This document shows positions 36,727 to 44,448 of a DNA stretch of 64,000 nucleotides, piece after piece (positions within the stretch are counted from its first letter, which is position 1; the number at the start of each line of letters is the position of its first letter). The stretch is from contig OCMG01000004.1 in NCBI GenBank assembly GCA_900215285.1, positions 1,410,001-1,474,000 of the forward strand, written 5' to 3'. Both the position numbers and the translations under genes were made by a program. Source of the DNA: Ensifer adhaerens. Its GTDB lineage: Bacteria; Pseudomonadota; Alphaproteobacteria; Rhizobiales; Rhizobiaceae. A model generated the notes under the pieces. It was not told where the DNA came from, searched no databases, and saw nothing but the letters and a program-made list of their open reading frames with translations.

Positions 36727-38087
36727 TGGAAAAGCTGCCCCAGATCGGCCTTCCGGCCCGCATTCTCGGCCTCGTCATCGCCATTCTGCTCGCCGGTCTC
36801 GGCGCGGGCTTCGGCTTCGCGCAGGGCATGGCGGTACAGGTCGTCATCCTGTCGGCGATTGCAACGCTGGCGCTCACCGTCTGGGCCTGGCGCTATGTCA
36901 TCGGCCAGTTCGTGGAGACGGAGACAATCGTTGCCGACGGGCCGAGCCCGCTGCGTCAGGCGTGGATGCAATATCGCTGGCCGCTGATCGGGCTGGCGCT
37001 GGTGCTTGCCGCATTCCTGCTGCTGTCGCTCTCCATTCCCGGCTTCTTCAACATCTGGAACGTGCTCTCGCTCATCATCCTGCTCGCCATTCTCGTGCTG
37101 ACGCGCACGCTCGGCCGGCAGTTCCAGCAGAACCGCTCCGCATTCATCGGCATCATGGTTCTGGCCGGCTTGTTCTCCGTCGGCTCGATGAATATCGAGG
37201 GTTTTGCCTCGGGCAACAACATCAAGTCGATGCTGCTCTTCGCCTCCTTCCTCGGCATCGCCTCGATCGGCCAGACGCTTGTGGCACTTCTCGGCGGGCT
37301 CGATCTCTCCATCCCCTTCATCATCGGCGGGGCGAATGTCGGCCTGCTCTACCTGATCGGCCTCGGCGTGCCGCCATGGCTCGCAACGATCATCGTGCTA
37401 TTGATCGGGACGATCTTCGGCGTGATCAACGGGTTGCTCAGCTATCGCCTGCAGGGCCAGGCGCTGATCGTGACGCTTGGCACCGGCTTTGCGATTTCGG
37501 GCGGCGTGCAGATCGTCACCTCCATCGGTTCGGCCTATTCCGGCAACGTCTTTGGCACCGTGCCGCCGTGGCTCTCCAACATCTCGGCCATGAACGGCAC
37601 CACGTTCGGCCTGCCGTTCCCGCCGGTCATTCTCGTCTGGGCGGCGATCGCGCTGATCCTGATCGTCGGGCTGCGCACCACGGTCTATGGCCGCTACCTT
37701 TATGCGCTCGGCGTCAACCGGACGTCTGCCAGCCGCGTGATGATTTCTGAGATGCGCTACTGGGTCATCATGTATGCGCTCTCCGGCTTCTTTGCCGCGC
37801 TGACCGGCGGCCTGCTGCTCGGCTGGTCGGGCGGCGGCTTCATCGGGGTCGGCGATCAATATCTCTTCCTGACGCTGGCGGCCGTCGTGGTGGGCGGAAC
37901 GTCGCTGCTTGGCGGCGCGGGCGGCTACGGGTTCACGGTCATCGGCGTGCTGGTGCTTCAGGTTCTTTCCAGCTTCCTGGTCGGCATCGGCCTCGATTTC
38001 AAATGGCAGCAGTTCATTTTCGGCCTGCTCATCCTTCCCATGGTGGCGCTCTATGCGCGCTCGCCGCATATCCGCACGCAGATCTGA
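36726..38087 (+). CDS. ABC transporter permease 2, enlarged (RbsC family)
   Basis: A 453-aa membrane protein. Here the extra part is at the N-terminus: about 110 residues with two to four helices (IGLPARILGLVIAILLAG, PLIGLALVLAAFLLLS) before the standard permease core. The core begins near FASFLGIASIGQTLVALLGG and has LAAVVVGGTSLLGGAGGYG. Its start shares a base with the previous stop. The enlarged ends of the two permeases could pair with each other or with another operon membrane protein such as the opsin-like protein encoded next. Confidence 0.88.
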   Translation: MEKLPQIGLPARILGLVIAILLAGLGAGFGFAQGMAVQVVILSAIATLALTVWAWRYVIGQFVETETIVADGPSPLRQAWMQYRWPLIGLALVLAAFLLLSLSIPGFFNIWNVLSLIILLAILVLTRTLGRQFQQNRSAFIGIMVLAGLFSVGSMNIEGFASGNNIKSMLLFASFLGIASIGQTLVALLGGLDLSIPFIIGGANVGLLYLIGLGVPPWLATIIVLLIGTIFGVINGLLSYRLQGQALIVTLGTGFAISGGVQIVTSIGSAYSGNVFGTVPPWLSNISAMNGTTFGLPFPPVILVWAAIALILIVGLRTTVYGRYLYALGVNRTSASRVMISEMRYWVIMYALSGFFAALTGGLLLGWSGGGFIGVGDQYLFLTLAAVVVGGTSLLGGAGGYGFTVIGVLVLQVLSSFLVGIGLDFKWQQFIFGLLILPMVALYARSPHIRTQI

Positions 38088-38129
38088 GGTGAACGCAATG
38101 CGACACGACCTTTTCCTTCAAGGAGGACA

Positions 38130-38837
38130 ATGACAATGGCGGTCTACCAGACACCCGACCTGACCGCGGCGAGCTTTTCCGCCGACCTGTTCGGCCTTGC
38201 CGCAACCACCGTGCTTCTCCTGATCGGGACGGCCTGGGTCAATCGTCCATGGCGGCTTCCGGTCGCGCTTTGCGCCATCGCGGCGCTGGTCGGCGTCGGC
38301 TCCGTCCACGAGGCGCGGGAGGCGTGGTTTGCGGGCCAGGGCGTGCCGGTCGTCTACCACTATGTCGGCTGGGCCGTGTCCATGCCGCTGCAGGTGATGG
38401 CGCTTTTCTTCCTCGCCGGTACCGCGGGCAAGCTGTCGGCGGGACTTTTCTGGCGGCTGATCGTCGTTTCGGTGCTGATGGTCTTCGTCCGCTATCTGGG
38501 CGAGGCGGCCTTCATGCACCCCACGCTCGCCTTCCTGATCGGTCTCGTCTTCTGGCTTTACCTGCTCGGCGAGTTCTATTTCGGCCGCATGGACGATGTG
38601 GTGCGGTCCTCGACCGGCGATACGCTGCGGCGCGGCTATTTCTGGCTCCGGCTGATCGTCACCATTGGCTGGGCGATCTATCCGCTCGGCAATTTCCTCA
38701 CCGCCTTTGCCGGCATGACCGACGATGGCAGCCTCTCGGTTGCCTATAACGTCGCCGATATTCTCAACCGCATGGCCTTCGGCATCGCCGTTCTTTCGAC
38801 AGCCATCCTCGCTTCAGAGGAGAAGGCTGGTGCCTGA
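38130..38837 (+). CDS. Microbial (type-1) rhodopsin-like seven-helix protein lacking the retinal lysine
   Basis: A 235-aa protein with seven hydrophobic segments (about 18-36, 43-60, 75-97, 104-121, 132-152, 170-194, 203-228). Helix C reads YHYVGWAVSMPLQ, matching the R-Y-x-D-W-x-x-T-x-P pattern of proteorhodopsins but with His for Arg and Gly80 for the proton-acceptor Asp. Helix F has GWAIYP (Trp181, Tyr184, Pro185). Helix G reads YNVADILNRMAFG, where the Schiff-base Lys is replaced by Arg214. The only lysines are 101 and 232, outside helix G. It should not bind retinal as a Schiff base or pump protons. It lies 42 bp after the permease, before the flotillin. The fold call is by motif reading. 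Confidence 0.8.
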   Translation: MTMAVYQTPDLTAASFSADLFGLAATTVLLLIGTAWVNRPWRLPVALCAIAALVGVGSVHEAREAWFAGQGVPVVYHYVGWAVSMPLQVMALFFLAGTAGKLSAGLFWRLIVVSVLMVFVRYLGEAAFMHPTLAFLIGLVFWLYLLGEFYFGRMDDVVRSSTGDTLRRGYFWLRLIVTIGWAIYPLGNFLTAFAGMTDDGSLSVAYNVADILNRMAFGIAVLSTAILASEEKAGA

Positions 38838-38885
38838 ATTCCATCATTTGCCTGAAACCCCTGCTCATTCAGAAGGAATACGTCC

Positions 38886-40556
38886 ATGAAGGGTGCAGAC
38901 GTCATTGCCATCATCATTCTGGCGGCCATCGTCATTGCTGTCGCTGCCTATCTTCTGCACTGGCTCTATCGCCGCTCCACCAAGGATGTCAGCTTCGTGC
39001 GGACCGGCTTCGGCGGCGAGAAGGTCGTCATGGGCGGCGGCGCCCTGGTGCTGCCGATCCTGCATGACCTCACCGAGGTCAACATGAACACGCTGCGTCT
39101 CGAAGTGACCCGCGCGCGGGAAAAGTCGCTGATCACCAAGGACCGCATGCGCGTCGAGCTGACCGTCGAGTTCTATGTCCGCGTCGCGCCCAATACGGAT
39201 GCGGTGGCAACCGCCGCGCGCAGCCTCGGCAACCGCACGATGAACGCCGAGCAGCTGAAGGACCTGATCCAGGGCCGTTTTGTCGACGCCATGGGCGGTG
39301 CCGCCGCCAAGATGACGCTGGAGTTCATCCATGAAAACCGCCAGGCCTTCGTCAAGGAAGTGAAGCAGGAAGTGGCCGAAAGCCTCGCGCTCGACGGTCT
39401 TGAACTGGAATCCGTGTCGCTCACCTCGCTCGATCAGACCGACATCAAGCTCTTCGATCCGTCGAACACGTTCGACGCCGAGGGCCTGACGCATCTGACC
39501 GAGCAGATCGAAAGCCGCAAGAAGAAGCGCAACGATATCGAGAAGGACACGGCCATCGCCATCCGCGCCAAGAACCTGGAAGCGGAAAAGCGCAGCCTCG
39601 AAATCGAGCGCGACAGCGAATATGCACGGCTTTCGCACGAGGCGCAGGTCGCCATCGAGCGGGCGTCCAAGAAGTCCGAGATCGCCGCCCAGAACGCCCA
39701 GCGTGAACGCGAGATCGAAGCGGTGAAGCTGAAGGAGCGCGAAGCCGTCGAGCGCAGCCGCATCGACATGGAGCGCGAGGTCGAACGGCTGGAAATCCGT
39801 CGCCGCGAGACGATCCAGATCGAGGAACAGGCCCGCGAAATTGCCGTCTCCATCAAGTCCAAGGAGCGCTCGGAAGCGCAGGCCGAGGCCGAAAAGGCGC
39901 GCGCCGCGATGATCGAGGCACAGGAAAAGGTGATGACGGTTCGCGATACCGAGATCGCCAACCGCCAGAAGGCAATCGAACGCATCGAGGCGGAACGCGC
40001 CGCCGAAGCCGAAGCCGCGCGCATCCGCATCCTGGCCGAGGCCGAAAAGGCCGCCGCCAAGGACCGCGCCGATGCCGACCGGATCGCCGTTGCAGCGCTC
40101 GAGGAGCGCATGAAGGTCGAGGCCGAAGGCAAGGAGCGGCTCAATGCAGCCGAAAACATGCGCTCCGACGCCAGCCGCCGCTCGGCGCTGCATCGCTCGC
40201 TGGTCGAGAACCTGCCCGCGATCATCCGCGAAAGCGTCAAGCCGATGGAGAAGATCGAGGGCATCAAGATCCTGCATGTGGAGGGTCTTCCCGGCCTTGC
40301 CGGCGGCGGATCGGGCCAACTGGTTGCGGGCGACGAGGCCGGTGCGCCGCGCGACGGAAACCTTGCCGAACAGGTGGTCAGCTCCGCGCTGCGCTACCGT
40401 ACGCAGGCGCCTTTCGTGGACACGCTGCTCGGCGAAATCGGCCTGACGTCGGAAACGATCCACCGGCCGCATACGCTGAGCGACCTCTCCAAGGTCGTCT
40501 ATACCGAGCCGGCCGCGCCGACTCCCGCGACCAAGGACAAGAGCCGGCCGAACTGA
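38886..40556 (+). CDS. Flotillin-family (SPFH domain) membrane protein
   Basis: A 556-aa protein. One N-terminal membrane helix (residues about 5-27) is followed by an SPFH/band-7 domain (to about 210; TGFGGEKVVMGGGALVLPI is flotillin-like). Then comes a long coiled coil (about 210-430) rich in Ala-Glu-Lys/Arg repeats and a C-terminal oligomerisation region. Flotillins organise membrane microdomains. It follows the opsin-like gene by 48 bp and precedes the symporter pair, so it could scaffold these membrane proteins. Similar to the YqiK/FloT type. Confidence 0.92.
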   Translation: MKGADVIAIIILAAIVIAVAAYLLHWLYRRSTKDVSFVRTGFGGEKVVMGGGALVLPILHDLTEVNMNTLRLEVTRAREKSLITKDRMRVELTVEFYVRVAPNTDAVATAARSLGNRTMNAEQLKDLIQGRFVDAMGGAAAKMTLEFIHENRQAFVKEVKQEVAESLALDGLELESVSLTSLDQTDIKLFDPSNTFDAEGLTHLTEQIESRKKKRNDIEKDTAIAIRAKNLEAEKRSLEIERDSEYARLSHEAQVAIERASKKSEIAAQNAQREREIEAVKLKEREAVERSRIDMEREVERLEIRRRETIQIEEQAREIAVSIKSKERSEAQAEAEKARAAMIEAQEKVMTVRDTEIANRQKAIERIEAERAAEAEAARIRILAEAEKAAAKDRADADRIAVAALEERMKVEAEGKERLNAAENMRSDASRRSALHRSLVENLPAIIRESVKPMEKIEGIKILHVEGLPGLAGGGSGQLVAGDEAGAPRDGNLAEQVVSSALRYRTQAPFVDTLLGEIGLTSETIHRPHTLSDLSKVVYTEPAAPTPATKDKSRPN

Positions 40557-40567
40557 ACCTTGAATGT

Positions 40568-40588
40568 CGGCCGGGGATTGCCCGGCCG
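40568..40588 (+). other. Hairpin after the flotillin gene
   Basis: An 8-bp stem (CGGCCGGG / CCCGGCCG) around GATTG lies 12 bp after the flotillin stop, without a T-tract. It could be an mRNA-stability element or a weak transcription end. The next gene starts 38 bp later and continues the gene run. Confidence 0.4.
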
Positions 40589-40625
40589 GCCTCTCCCGCC
40601 CGCGTGACAATGCAGGATCCTTTCC

Positions 40626-41054
40626 ATGAGCCAGACCGACGCCCGTATTGAACGCTCCATCCTGATCTTCGCGATCTGGGCCGTGTTTGGGCTTTTCGGC
40701 CTTTGCGTCTTCCTGGAGGGCATGAAGGCGGATTGGTGGGCGCTGTCGGCGGCGGGCGTCTTCTCGATCGTCCTCGCCTTCGTCGCCCATATCGTCGTCA
40801 ACGGCATATTCGATACGGGTTTCACACAGGGCGAGGCGGCGCTGGGGATCGGAGCCTATGGCGTGCTCGGGTTGATCTTCGTCGTCTCCGCGGCAGGCGG
40901 GGAGATGACCATGGCCGACTATTATTCCGGCCTGACGCTCTTCGGCGTGCTGGCCGCCGGCTTCCTCGCCTATCTGTTCACGCGCCACGGCCTGCGCGGC
41001 GCCTTCTCGCGCTTTCACATCAAGCCGAACGACGGGACGGAGGAGCATACATGA
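40626..41054 (+). CDS. Small integral membrane protein coupled to the symporter
   Basis: A 142-aa protein with about four membrane helices (residues about 11-30, 37-60, 70-90, 100-120). I do not recognise the family. Its TGA overlaps the ATG of the symporter gene by 4 bp. Such coupling, and the size, recall the small partner proteins found next to sodium:solute symporters (for example YjcH with ActP, or DUF4212 proteins). A role as small subunit is likely but not shown. Confidence 0.7.
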   Translation: MSQTDARIERSILIFAIWAVFGLFGLCVFLEGMKADWWALSAAGVFSIVLAFVAHIVVNGIFDTGFTQGEAALGIGAYGVLGLIFVVSAAGGEMTMADYYSGLTLFGVLAAGFLAYLFTRHGLRGAFSRFHIKPNDGTEEHT

Positions 41055-42967
41055 TGTGGCTCTCGCTTTTTGCTCTCGTCTATGCCGTGGCCGTTCTCTA
41101 TTGGGCGCGCCTTGCCGCGCAGGCGAACGGCGACTACCAGACCTTCTTTTCCGCAGCCCACGGGCTTTCGCCGTGGATTTCCGCGCTGGTGATCGCCGGT
41201 GCGAGCCTGTCGGGCTGGGCGGCGCTGGCCGGCACGGATGAAATTGCCCGTCACGGTTTCGGACTCGCCGCCAGTCTTCAGGCCGGTGTGGCGCTGGCGT
41301 TGCCGGGGGTCGTCTTCTTCAAGCGCATCTGGCTGCTCGGTCAGCGGCTTCGCGTCTCCTCTCTCACCGAATTGCTGCGCGCCTATTGGGGCTCGGAATT
41401 CCTGACCGGCTTTTCGGCTGTTGTCGCCGTGCTCTTTGCCGTGGCTTTCGCAGGGTTACAGCTTCATGCCCTGTCTCAGCTTGCTGTCGAATTGAGCGGG
41501 GGCATGGTTTCGCCGGAGATGGCCGCCGCACTGCTCGGGCTTGTTCTCTTTGCCTATATCGCCATCGGCGGCATGCGGGCGGCGGGCTATCTCGGCGCGA
41601 TCCAGACCGTCATGGCCGGCACCGTCATCGTTGCGCTTGCCGGCTTCGCGCTGATCGCCGCCGGCGGTTTCGCGGCCATGAATGCCGGGCTTGGCAAGCT
41701 CGCGGCCGATCCTGCGACGGCAACACGCTTCATCGTGGCCGGTGTCGTGCAATTTACCGCAGGTTTGGGCAAGGAGGCGGCTGCGGGCCATGATGGAACG
41801 GCGCTCGCCAGCCTTTCCTTCGCCATGGCGCTCATGGGCCTGCAGGCCAGCCCCATGATCATGAAGGTCGTGCTTTCGACCGCCAACCCCCGTGGCTTTG
41901 CCGCCGGCCAGACCTGGGTCATGGCGGGCGTTGCCGGCGGGCTCGTCGCTTTCTGTGTCGCCATCATCGGGGCAGGCGCACTGATCGATCCGGCGCGAAA
42001 CCTTTCGGGACTGCTGGGCAATCTTTCGCCATGGTTTTCGGCCTGGATCTTCCTCGGGCTCGTGGCAGGCGTGCAGGCGATGGCGGCGGTGGCGCTGCTT
42101 TCCGCTGGCGAGACGCTGGTGCGCCACATCTACAAGCCGTTCTTCCATGCCAGCCTGACGCGCCGCGATACGGTGACATTGACGCGGGTGGTCGTCGGCC
42201 TTCTGGTTCTGGGAAGCGTTCTCATGCAGGTGCTGACGCCGATTGCGCTGACGCTCATGGCCTCGCTGGCGCTGCCGCTCGCCTTCCAGCTGTGGACGCC
42301 GCTTCTCGGCATGACCTGGCTCAGCTGGATCACCCGGCCGGCGGTCGTGACAGGCGTCGGTTTCGGCGTGGTCGGCGTGCTGCTGACCGAGCCATTCGGT
42401 ATTTCGGTCCTGTCCTTCTTCGGGCTCGATCTGCCCTGGGGCCGCAATCCCTGGACCATCCATTCCGCCGCCTGGGGCATGGCCGCCAATATCGCGGTGA
42501 CATTGCTGATCTCGGCCTTCACGCAGAAGCGGGGCTTCAGCGAGGAAGGGGAGGAGGCGCGGCGCTTCCTCTTCGTCCAGCTTGGCGGCAATCCGCGCGT
42601 GCATGCGCTGCGCGCGACCGCATGGTCGGCAACGCTCGCATGGCTTTTTCTCGCAGTCGGCCCCGGACTGGTCTTCGGCAATTATGCCTTTGTGGGTGCG
42701 GACGGCCACTGGGTGCTTGGCATGCCGTCGCTCTGGGGCTGGTCGCTGGCCATGTGGGTCGCAGGTCTTGGACTGGTCTGGTTTCTCGCCTACAAGATGG
42801 AACTGGCGAGCCCGTCGCTGGTTCACGTCCCGGCCTATGTTCCTCGGCTGCGGCTGAGAAGCGGGCAGGCAGAGGCCGAAATCCGCCGCCGCCGCGCTGC
42901 CATCATCGTCATTGCCGTTGCAGTGAGTCTGGTCGTCGTGACCGCACTCGCCTTCGGCCACCGGTAA
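41051..42967 (+). CDS. Sodium:solute symporter family protein (SSS)
   Basis: A 638-aa membrane protein with about 13-15 helices. The N-terminal part has SPWISALVIAGASLSGWAAL and a long GGMRAAGYLGAIQTVMAG stretch matching the G-G-x-x-A-V-x-x-T-D-x-x-Q pattern of the SSS family in degraded form. The Thr-Asp pair is Gly-Ala here, so the sodium site may differ. Start ATG 41051 overlaps the small membrane protein's stop. Substrate unknown; probably functions with the upstream protein. Confidence 0.83.
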   Translation: MMWLSLFALVYAVAVLYWARLAAQANGDYQTFFSAAHGLSPWISALVIAGASLSGWAALAGTDEIARHGFGLAASLQAGVALALPGVVFFKRIWLLGQRLRVSSLTELLRAYWGSEFLTGFSAVVAVLFAVAFAGLQLHALSQLAVELSGGMVSPEMAAALLGLVLFAYIAIGGMRAAGYLGAIQTVMAGTVIVALAGFALIAAGGFAAMNAGLGKLAADPATATRFIVAGVVQFTAGLGKEAAAGHDGTALASLSFAMALMGLQASPMIMKVVLSTANPRGFAAGQTWVMAGVAGGLVAFCVAIIGAGALIDPARNLSGLLGNLSPWFSAWIFLGLVAGVQAMAAVALLSAGETLVRHIYKPFFHASLTRRDTVTLTRVVVGLLVLGSVLMQVLTPIALTLMASLALPLAFQLWTPLLGMTWLSWITRPAVVTGVGFGVVGVLLTEPFGISVLSFFGLDLPWGRNPWTIHSAAWGMAANIAVTLLISAFTQKRGFSEEGEEARRFLFVQLGGNPRVHALRATAWSATLAWLFLAVGPGLVFGNYAFVGADGHWVLGMPSLWGWSLAMWVAGLGLVWFLAYKMELASPSLVHVPAYVPRLRLRSGQAEAEIRRRRAAIIVIAVAVSLVVVTALAFGHR

Positions 42968-42995
42968 GATACAGGAATATCAAGGGAAGAGTGAC

Positions 42996-44120
42996 ATGAA
43001 AGCCAGAATTGCCCTGCTGAGATCCATGGGGACGGCGCGCCCCTATCAGGACACGAAGCCGCTTGAGATCGTCGAGGCGGATCTGGAGGAACCGGGTTTC
43101 GGCGAGGTGCGGGTGAAGATGGCGGCGGCAGGGCTGTGCCATTCGGACCTTTCGGTCATCAACGGCGACCGTCCGCGCGACATGCCGGTGGCGCTCGGCC
43201 ATGAGGCTTCGGGTGTGATCGAGGCAGTCGGGCCGGGTGTCACGCGCTTTTCGCCGGGCGACCATGTCGTTCTCGTCTTTGTGCCCTCCTGCGGGCATTG
43301 CGTTCCTTGCGCCTCGGGCCGGCCGGCGCTGTGCGAACCGGGGGCCGTGGCTGCGGGCAAGGGAACGCTGCTCGGCGGCGAGCGGCGGCTGCGCTACAAG
43401 GGCGAGGCGCTGAACCATCATCTCGGCGTCTCGGCCTTTTCGACACATGCGGTGATGTCGGAAAATTCGTGCATCAAGATCGACAAGTCGGTGCCGCTGG
43501 ACCGCGCCGCGCTTCTCGGCTGCGCTGTGCTGACGGGTGTCGGCGCGGTGCTGAACTCGGGCGAGCTGAAGATGGGGCAAAGCTGCGCCATCGTTGGCCT
43601 CGGCGGCGTCGGGCTGGCAGGACTTCTCGGTGCCGTGGCGGCGGGCGCGGAAACCATCGTTGCCGTCGACGTGGCCGAGCATAAGCGGGCCTTGGCGCTG
43701 GAACTCGGCGCTACACATGCCATCGATCCCACCAGGGAGGGTTCCGTCGCCGAGGTGAAGGTGCTGACGGGCGGTGGTGTCGATCTCGCCGTGGAATTGG
43801 CCGGTGCCGCGCCTGCGCTGAAATTCGCCTACGAGATCACCCGGCGCGGCGGTACGACCGTCACCGGCGGCCTGCCAAATCCGAAAGCGGAGTTCACCAT
43901 TCCCGCCGTCTCGCTGACCGTCGGCGAGCAGACGCTGAAGGGCTCCTATGTGGGCTCCTGCGTGCCGGTGCGCGACATCCCGCGCTTTGCGGCCATGATG
44001 CAGGCCGGCAAGCTGCCGATCGAGAAGCTGATGACGCACCGCATCACGCTCGATGAGATCAACGAGGGATTCGAGCGTTTGGCAACCGGGGAGGCGATCC
44101 GACAGGTTGTGGTCTTCTGA
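42996..44120 (+). CDS. Zinc-dependent alcohol dehydrogenase (MDR family)
   Basis: A 374-aa medium-chain dehydrogenase. Catalytic zinc ligands include Cys48 (GLCHSD) and His69-Glu70 (GHEASG). The structural zinc site is C99-C102-C105-C113 in SCGHCVPCASGRPALC. The NAD-binding motif is IVGLGGVGLAG. It resembles class III-type alcohol dehydrogenases. GGGAAG precedes ATG 42996, 28 bp after the symporter stop, so it is probably the last gene of the run. Substrate might be an alcohol released by the operon's hydrolases. Confidence 0.9.
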   Translation: MKARIALLRSMGTARPYQDTKPLEIVEADLEEPGFGEVRVKMAAAGLCHSDLSVINGDRPRDMPVALGHEASGVIEAVGPGVTRFSPGDHVVLVFVPSCGHCVPCASGRPALCEPGAVAAGKGTLLGGERRLRYKGEALNHHLGVSAFSTHAVMSENSCIKIDKSVPLDRAALLGCAVLTGVGAVLNSGELKMGQSCAIVGLGGVGLAGLLGAVAAGAETIVAVDVAEHKRALALELGATHAIDPTREGSVAEVKVLTGGGVDLAVELAGAAPALKFAYEITRRGGTTVTGGLPNPKAEFTIPAVSLTVGEQTLKGSYVGSCVPVRDIPRFAAMMQAGKLPIEKLMTHRITLDEINEGFERLATGEAIRQVVVF

Positions 44121-44390
44121 CGGTCTCTGCCGCTCATTTTCGAAAGAGTGCCCTGGAGAAAACGCGGAAGCGCTATGCTCGTCCGGCCGCAAGTTGCGCA
44201 GCATGCTCGAGACCTGTCGGCCGTTCGGCTCGATCCGTATCCGTCTGCCTGAAGGCGTCGCCGAGGTTCAGGCGGACATGCCGTCTCTTGTCCCGCTCCA
44301 CCTCCTGCAAGCCCGTGGGATGATCGCCCTCGGGGTATTGAAAGCTTTGTCGGCAGGCAGGGAAGACAGGAACGGCCTCCAAATTTCCGC
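44121..44390. other. Spacer before the metal ATPase promoter
   Basis: About 270 bp with no gene I can support. A plus-strand frame is open over much of it but has no recognisable features. In particular, I do not find a MerR-type regulator gene, although the downstream promoter looks MerR-controlled. Confidence 0.4.
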
Positions 44391-44421
44391 TTGATCCTCT
44401 AGTCGCTAGAGACTGTAGACA
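44391..44421 (+). promoter_or_regulatory. MerR-type promoter and operator
   Basis: TTGATC (44391-44396) as -35 and TAGACA (44416-44421) as -10 are 19 bp apart, the elongated spacer of MerR-family promoters. The spacer contains the dyad CTCTAG-TCG-CTAGAG (44397-44411), close to the operators of ZntR, CadR and PbrR. It implies metal-induced transcription of the P-type ATPase by a MerR-family regulator encoded elsewhere. Confidence 0.72.
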
Positions 44422-44448
44422 GGAGGAGAAAGAGTGAAGGAGGCCGAC

